A DNA stretch of 64,000 nt from JAAYDS01 sp012729155 (lineage in GTDB: Bacteria > Chloroflexota > Anaerolineae > UBA1429): NCBI GenBank assembly GCA_036774405.1, contig DAIPBO010000018.1:4262-68261 (forward strand), in the 5' to 3' direction. Both the position numbers and the translations under genes were made by a program. Positions 59,485-64,000 of the stretch are shown piece after piece (position 1 is the first letter of the stretch; each line of letters opens with the position of its first letter). The notes beneath the pieces are model-generated. The model saw only the letters and a list, made by a program, of their open reading frames with translations. It ran no database searches and was not told the DNA's origin.

Positions 59485-60846
59485 ATGGTGAGGGCGCTCT
59501 TGAGCCATAGCAGGTTTCGCTATCGGACCAGTGAGCAGCTACTAGATGAAGCTGCGCGTCTATCGATTGACCTACCGTATGTAAGCGATCTGTCGCGGCT
59601 GGCGCAGCCTGTGCGTATCGGTGCAGCCAAGACACCCAATGCACTGGGCATCCACCCGATGGAAGGCTGCGATGGCACGGTCGATGGCAGCCCGGATGTC
59701 CTCACCCACCGACGTTACCTGCGGTTTGCGCGCGGCGGCGCCGGGCTGATATGGTTCGAGGCCACAGCCGTCACCGCCGAAGCGCGCGCCAACCCCAGGC
59801 AACTCTGCCTTTCACCACAAACGGCGTCGTCGTTGGCGTTGCTGCGACAACAGACGATGAGCGCCGCGGCCGATGCCTTTGGCCCCCATCACCGGCCCTT
59901 TACGGTTATTCAGCTGGCCCACTCGGGGCGCTACAGCCGGCCCGTCGACCACAGTGCACCCATTCTGGCCCACCATGACGGCGTGCTGGACGACGTCATG
60001 GGCATTCGGCCTGACCATCCGCTCATCGGCGATGCCGAGCTCGACCGCCTGCAAGACAGCTACATCGCGGCGGCGCGCCTTGCCGCTGACATCGGCTTTG
60101 ATGGTGTGGACATCAAGAGCTGCCACCGCTACCTGCTGTCAGAGCTGCTGGCGGCGCACACCCGTCCGGGTCGATATGGTGGCTCGTTCGAGAATCGTAC
60201 ACGTTTCTTGCTCGAGACTGTGCGGCGCATCCGCGATGCCGTGCCTGACCTGCAGATCACGATACGGCTCAACATCTTTGATGCGCACCCCTACCCCTGG
60301 GGCTGGGGCGTAGACAAGACCTGCACCGGCCTGCCCGATCTGACTGAGCCGTTGCGTCTGGTACGTTTACTCTATGGCGCCGGAGTCAGCCTGATCAATG
60401 TCACCGCCGGCAACCCGTATCACTCGCCCCACGTCAACCGCCCCTTTGACCGCAACGTCATCGGTGCGCCAACGCCCGACGAGCACCCTCTGTACGGCGT
60501 CTCACGGCTGCTCGATCTCGCCGCCGCCGTCAAGCGCGCTGAGCCTCGCCTTGTGGTGATGGGCACAGGATACTCGTGGCTGCGCCATCACCTGGGCAAT
60601 GTTGGCGCCGGCGTGCTCGAACGCGCCGGCGCGGATATCATCGGCGTTGGTCGCGGGGCGCTGGCTTACCCCGAGTTTGCCCACGACTTGCTCGTCTATG
60701 GCTCACTCGATCCACACCGCACCTGCCTGACCTGCAGTTGCTGCACGCAAATCATGCGTGACCATGGGCAGACAGGCTGTGTGCCCTTTGACCGAAATAC
60801 CTATGGCCCCATCTATGATCGCGGCCGCAGAGCGCAATCTGCCTGA
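59485..60846 (+). CDS. Old yellow enzyme-family reductase with a [4Fe-4S] site, single domain
   Basis: 453 aa. An FMN TIM barrel of the NADH:flavin oxidoreductase family: GIHPMEGCDGTV, VIQLAHSGRYS, GFDGVDIKSCHRYLLSELL, RPGRYGGSFENRTRF, and VGRGALAYPEF for FMN phosphate. Near residues 413-432 is C-x2-C-x2-C-x11-C, the cluster spacing of 2,4-dienoyl-CoA reductases. Those enzymes continue with FAD and NAD domains; this one ends about 20 residues after the last Cys, so another protein must supply electrons. The substrate is unknown. There is no Shine-Dalgarno sequence before the ATG and the predicted leader is very short. Confidence 0.87.
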   Translation: MVRALLSHSRFRYRTSEQLLDEAARLSIDLPYVSDLSRLAQPVRIGAAKTPNALGIHPMEGCDGTVDGSPDVLTHRRYLRFARGGAGLIWFEATAVTAEARANPRQLCLSPQTASSLALLRQQTMSAAADAFGPHHRPFTVIQLAHSGRYSRPVDHSAPILAHHDGVLDDVMGIRPDHPLIGDAELDRLQDSYIAAARLAADIGFDGVDIKSCHRYLLSELLAAHTRPGRYGGSFENRTRFLLETVRRIRDAVPDLQITIRLNIFDAHPYPWGWGVDKTCTGLPDLTEPLRLVRLLYGAGVSLINVTAGNPYHSPHVNRPFDRNVIGAPTPDEHPLYGVSRLLDLAAAVKRAEPRLVVMGTGYSWLRHHLGNVGAGVLERAGADIIGVGRGALAYPEFAHDLLVYGSLDPHRTCLTCSCCTQIMRDHGQTGCVPFDRNTYGPIYDRGRRAQSA

Positions 60847-60857
60847 GGAACCAACCC

Positions 60858-61289
60858 ATGAGCCGAGTCATCAACAGTAGCAGTCCTGGTAGTGTTCGCA
60901 ACGCCGCTCGACGCACCATCGCCGAGATATTGCGGCAGATGGTGACCAAGCGTTCGCTGGACGGCGAGTCTCGCGACATGGCCGCCGCGATCGTCCTCGA
61001 GCTAGACCGCATCAACAGCACCGTTGAGACCACCTGCGATGCCTGGGAAAAGCGTAACTACTTTCTCAAGGCTGATCGCTTTCGTCTCGAGTGGGAATGG
61101 GTACAGCCTGCCGCCGATCGCCTCCGAGAGGCCATCATCACAGATCGCTGGGAACAGGTGCCTGTCGAGCTCGCCGCCCTTCTGCCACGTTTTGGCGACG
61201 TGCGCATCGCCAAGCTAACGCGTGGACCTGAAGCCTGGGACGGCTCTCTGGCGGAACTCTTGGCCACAGCAAACGCGGGCGGCTCTTGA
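60858..61289 (+). CDS. Conserved-looking hypothetical protein
   Basis: 143 aa. Not recognised. It is mostly helical and charged, with no signal peptide or membrane segment. Trp residues cluster in EWEWVQPAADRLREAI. GAGGAA lies seven bases before the ATG and the gene starts 12 bases after the OYE-family stop, so it is very probably co-transcribed and translated. It could be a partner or regulatory subunit of that reductase; this is only suggested by position. Confidence 0.65.
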   Translation: MSRVINSSSPGSVRNAARRTIAEILRQMVTKRSLDGESRDMAAAIVLELDRINSTVETTCDAWEKRNYFLKADRFRLEWEWVQPAADRLREAIITDRWEQVPVELAALLPRFGDVRIAKLTRGPEAWDGSLAELLATANAGGS

Positions 61290-61300
61290 GGGCCGCCCGC
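61275..61300. terminator. GC-rich hairpin at end of hypothetical gene
   Basis: A 9-bp stem (61275-61283 with 61292-61300) and 8-base loop that includes the stop codon. There is no T-run. It lies between convergent genes. Confidence 0.4.
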
Positions 61301-61325
61301 GCGATGTGCCAATGCCAGGTCGTGG

Positions 61326-62234
61326 TTACACGACGAGCCGTACCACGGGATTGCATAACTCGCCCAGCCCCTCGATGGTAATGCGGACCACGTCCTCTGG
61401 CGCCAGCGTAAAGTCATCTGGCGGTACGATGCCAGTGCCGGTCAACACAAAAGCACCTGCCGGCACAGAGTTGCACCGCTTCAGGCAAGCTGCCATCTCG
61501 TCAAGGGAGCGGTGCAGCCGCGACGTACTGGTCTCTCCCGCAAAGACAACCGCGCCATCGCGCTCGATAGCGCAAGAGACGCCCAGGGCCAGCGGATCAA
61601 AGTCGGTCGCCAGCCGGATGAACGGACCCAGCGCGCAGCAGCGATCATATACCTTGGCCTGCGGGAGATAGAGGGGGTTCTGCCCTTCGATATCGCGCGA
61701 GCTCATATCATTGCCAATCGTATACCCCACGATGCCAAAGGCCGGCGTCACCAGAAAGGCCAACTCGGGCTCTGGCACATCCCAGTTCGAGTCACCGCGA
61801 ATGGCGACTGCCTCGCCGGGCCCCACCACGCGATGGGGGGTGGCCTTGAAGAACACCTCGGGGCGATCGGCCTGATAGACACGACCATAGATGGTGGGCT
61901 CTTCTGACTCGCGCATGCGTGCCTCGCGGCTCATCTCGTATGTTACCCCAAAGGCCCATACCTCTTGGCTATCGATCGGCTTGCAGAACCGCAAGCCGCC
62001 CTGTCCGTGGGGCATCTCGCTGACACTGCCAAGCGGCGAGATGGAGCCGGCCAGTGACAGCAGTTCGTCGATGGCCTGCCGCTCACGACCAGCCGCATAC
62101 TGCAGCCATACGGCCAGCGAGCCATAGCGACCAGCGTCTATAGCCGAAAGGTCATACAACTGCCCGTCGACGATCATCCCTAGTGCGACCCGCCCATCAT
62201 GCGCGAACCTGCAAAGTGCACGATCGATCTCCAC
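61326..62234 (-). CDS. Fumarylacetoacetate hydrolase-family protein (2-keto-3-deoxy sugar acid dehydratase-like)
   Basis: 302 aa. The C-terminal FAH fold has the metal ligands in VPEPELAFLV and the GYTIGNDMSSRDIEGQNPLYLPQAK loop. That loop, with KVYDRCCALGP, most resembles 2-keto-3-deoxy-D-arabinonate dehydratases, so a sugar-acid dehydratase is the best guess; an acylpyruvase-like hydrolase is the alternative. The ATG at 62249 contains the AGGAGG ribosome site just after it. The true start is therefore GTG at 62234, four bases past that site. Confidence 0.85.
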   Translation of the reverse strand: MEIDRALCRFAHDGRVALGMIVDGQLYDLSAIDAGRYGSLAVWLQYAAGRERQAIDELLSLAGSISPLGSVSEMPHGQGGLRFCKPIDSQEVWAFGVTYEMSREARMRESEEPTIYGRVYQADRPEVFFKATPHRVVGPGEAVAIRGDSNWDVPEPELAFLVTPAFGIVGYTIGNDMSSRDIEGQNPLYLPQAKVYDRCCALGPFIRLATDFDPLALGVSCAIERDGAVVFAGETSTSRLHRSLDEMAACLKRCNSVPAGAFVLTGTGIVPPDDFTLAPEDVVRITIEGLGELCNPVVRLVV

Positions 62235-62275
62235 GCGACCTCCTAGCATCTCTAGAGTCTACAGTTTCGAGGCGC

Positions 62276-64000
62276 CTAGTCGGCGATGAACTGCGAAACG
62301 TACAGCTTGGCATAGAGGCCTTCGGCCTCGAGCAGCTCGGCGTGCGTGCCACGCTCAACAATGCGCCCGGCATCGATCACCAGAATCTTGTCAGCTCGCT
62401 GCACTGTGGCCAGCCGGTGGGCGATCACCAGGCTTGAGCGTGCGGCCATCAACTTCTCAAGGGCATCCTGGATGAGCCCCTCGGTGCGCAGATCGACGCT
62501 CGAAGTGGCTTCGTCGAGGATCAGGATATGCGGCTCTGCCAAGATCACCCGCGCCAGGCAGACCAGCTGCCGTTGGCCCAGAGAGAGGTTCGTGGCGCCC
62601 TCTTGCACTTCGGTGTCATAACCACGCGACAGACTGGCGATAAAGTCGTGCGCGTTCGCCGCCTCGGCCGCAGCGATGATCTCGTCCATTGTTGCATCGG
62701 GCTTTCCGAACGCGATATTGTAGGCGATGGTGCCCCCGAACAGGTACGGCTCTTGCGGCACCACGCCCAGCTGCTGTCGTAACTCGGCCACCTTGATGTC
62801 GCGGGTATCGATGCCATCGACCAGGATAGCCCCTTCGCTGACGTCATAGTAGCGCGATAGCAGCGAAGCAATCGTCGTCTTCCCAGCGCCCGTCGGCCCC
62901 ACCAGCGCCACAGTTTCTCCCGGTAGAATCTCAAAGGAGACATCTTGCAGAACGGGCGTGTCCTCGATGTAGCGGAAATGCACATCGCGAAACTCGACGT
63001 GCCCTTCTGTATCGGGCAGAGGGAGGGCGTCTGGTCTGTCCTGAATGTCTGGTGTCTCGGCCAGAATGCCCAGAATGCGTTCGCCACCGGCCATGGCCGA
63101 TTGCCACGTGTTGTACATCATGCTCAGGTCGAGGATAGGCTGAAAGAGGCGCGAGGTATAGCTCAGAAAAGCCACGATGACGCCCAATGTTACCGTGTCT
63201 TGCGATACAGCACGCCCACCAAACCAGAGGATAATGCCAGTGGTCAGTGTGCTCAGCACCTCGATGGACGGCGTGAATATGGACGCCAGCTTGGCCGCTT
63301 CAACGTTGGCATCGCGGTTCTCGCGGTTGATCTGGGCAAACTCATTCCCCATGCGCTCCTCTTCGGTAAAGGCCTGCACCACACGCATGGCGTTAATGTC
63401 TTCGGCAAGCCTGCCTGTGAGGATACTGACCTTTTCGCGGGTGTTCCGATAGGCCACACGCGCTCGGCGACCAAAGAGCACGGTGGCTACCACCATCACC
63501 GGCAGCACCGAGAAGGTCAGCAGGGCCAGGCGCGCGTTTAGCACGAGCATCACGGCCACAATGCTCACCAGCATCACGATATCGCTTAGCATGGTGATGA
63601 GGCCCTGCGAAAGCAGTTCATTGATCACGCCCACATCGCTGAGGACGCGCGAGATGAGCGAGCCAGTGCCATGCTTGTCAAAGTAGCTCATGCTCAGCCG
63701 CTGGTAGTGTGCAAACAGCTCACCTCGCATCGTGTTGAGGATCCTGTTCCCCACCGTCTGTAGCGTCAGACTGCGCTGCCATGTAGTGGCCATCTCAAGA
63801 CCATAGGCCGCAAGGGTCACCAGCGCGATCAGCGAAAGCCCCTTGGCATCTCCCGTCGCAATGTGTACATCAAAAGCCTGCTTGATCAGATAGGGGGTCA
63901 ATAGTGCCAGGCCAGAGCCGACGAACATGAGAAACACACCCCAGATCATCTCGCGCCGATAGGGCTTGAGGTAGGCCAGGAGCTGCATCGTGATCTTGCG
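62276..64000 (-). CDS. ABC exporter (fused membrane and ATPase domains), 5' end at window edge
   Basis: At least 570 aa. The six-helix membrane domain comes first (YLKPYRREMIWGVFLMFVG; coupling region RLSMSYFDKHGTGSLISRVLSDV). The ATPase domain follows with VGPTGAGKTT (Walker A), QEPYLFGGT (Q-loop), LSLGQRQ (signature), ILILDEATSSVD (Walker B) and AHRLATV (switch His). It works as a homo- or heterodimer exporting lipids, drugs or peptides; the substrate is unknown. An ATG at 63988 has no ribosome site, and the frame stays open to the edge, so the true start may lie beyond. A partner half-transporter would be upstream. Confidence 0.9.
   Translation of the reverse strand, partial: RKITMQLLAYLKPYRREMIWGVFLMFVGSGLALLTPYLIKQAFDVHIATGDAKGLSLIALVTLAAYGLEMATTWQRSLTLQTVGNRILNTMRGELFAHYQRLSMSYFDKHGTGSLISRVLSDVGVINELLSQGLITMLSDIVMLVSIVAVMLVLNARLALLTFSVLPVMVVATVLFGRRARVAYRNTREKVSILTGRLAEDINAMRVVQAFTEEERMGNEFAQINRENRDANVEAAKLASIFTPSIEVLSTLTTGIILWFGGRAVSQDTVTLGVIVAFLSYTSRLFQPILDLSMMYNTWQSAMAGGERILGILAETPDIQDRPDALPLPDTEGHVEFRDVHFRYIEDTPVLQDVSFEILPGETVALVGPTGAGKTTIASLLSRYYDVSEGAILVDGIDTRDIKVAELRQQLGVVPQEPYLFGGTIAYNIAFGKPDATMDEIIAAAEAANAHDFIASLSRGYDTEVQEGATNLSLGQRQLVCLARVILAEPHILILDEATSSVDLRTEGLIQDALEKLMAARSSLVIAHRLATVQRADKILVIDAGRIVERGTHAELLEAEGLYAKLYVSQFIAD

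Noticed and set aside
1..64000. CRISPR array, insertion sequences, phage or plasmid genes
   Set aside because: I saw no regularly spaced repeats, transposase motifs, integrase genes or flanking inverted repeats anywhere in the window.

Overview
This window looks like chromosome of a Chloroflexota bacterium (Anaerolineae/Caldilineae-like). That placement is an inference. It rests on high GC, dense short operons, long multi-membrane glycosyltransferase-like proteins, surface proteins with Thr/Pro-rich linkers, and a YprA/YprB-type repair pair. I see no rRNA, no CRISPR array, no insertion sequence and no phage genes. Promoters follow the ordinary TTGACA/TATAAT pattern unusually well, and they often decide which start codon is right.

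Layout. 1-5146: end of a split transketolase gene, an adenosine-type deaminase fused to a CYTH domain, a PpiC-type foldase lipoprotein and an MFS transporter. 5235-15529: proline biosynthesis (proB, proA) followed by an oxidoreductase/sugar-catabolism set, then a second unit with a sugar isomerase, aconitase and isocitrate dehydrogenase. 15575-19294: hypA-hypB with two MFS genes, the second broken by one stop codon, and a tiny membrane protein. 19363-25293: a tungsten-type aldehyde ferredoxin oxidoreductase, then a tightly overlapping operon dacA-like / rluB / cmk / DUF512 radical SAM. 25338-27936: a four-domain CoA-disulfide reductase fusion with its own promoter and a perfect Rex-type operator. 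27955-32167: lytic transglycosylase, methyltransferase, GNAT acetyltransferase. 32164-38029: ligA, an MrfA-like helicase carrying an inserted HNH nuclease domain, and an MrfB-like exonuclease. 38137-47841: an SH3 protein, then a long hydrogenase operon read on the minus strand (HoxU-like, HoxY, HoxH, protease, HypF, HypC, HypD, HypE). 47842-48342: control region of that operon and a selenocysteine tRNA. 48400-59376: glycosyltransferases and membrane proteins of a surface-glycan or glycoprotein cluster. 59485-64000: an OYE-type reductase, an unknown small protein, an FAH-family hydrolase and an ABC exporter cut by the window edge.

How it fits together. The cell appears to make a soluble NAD-linked type [NiFe] hydrogenase with a nearly complete Hyp maturation set in two places (hypA/B at 18-19 kb, hypC/D/E/F at 39-43.5 kb). 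The hydrogenase operon and the CoA-disulfide reductase fusion carry the same TTGTGA-N6-TCACA operator near the predicted transcription start. This points to a shared redox-responsive repressor, most likely Rex. The selenocysteine tRNA shows that the organism reads some UGA codons as Sec, although no selenoprotein is visible here.

The most unusual items are the HNH-containing MrfA helicase next to its exonuclease and a DNA ligase, the deaminase-CYTH fusion, the paired Rex-type operators, and the HoxU-like subunit with a NuoG-like tail in a cluster without HoxF/HoxE.
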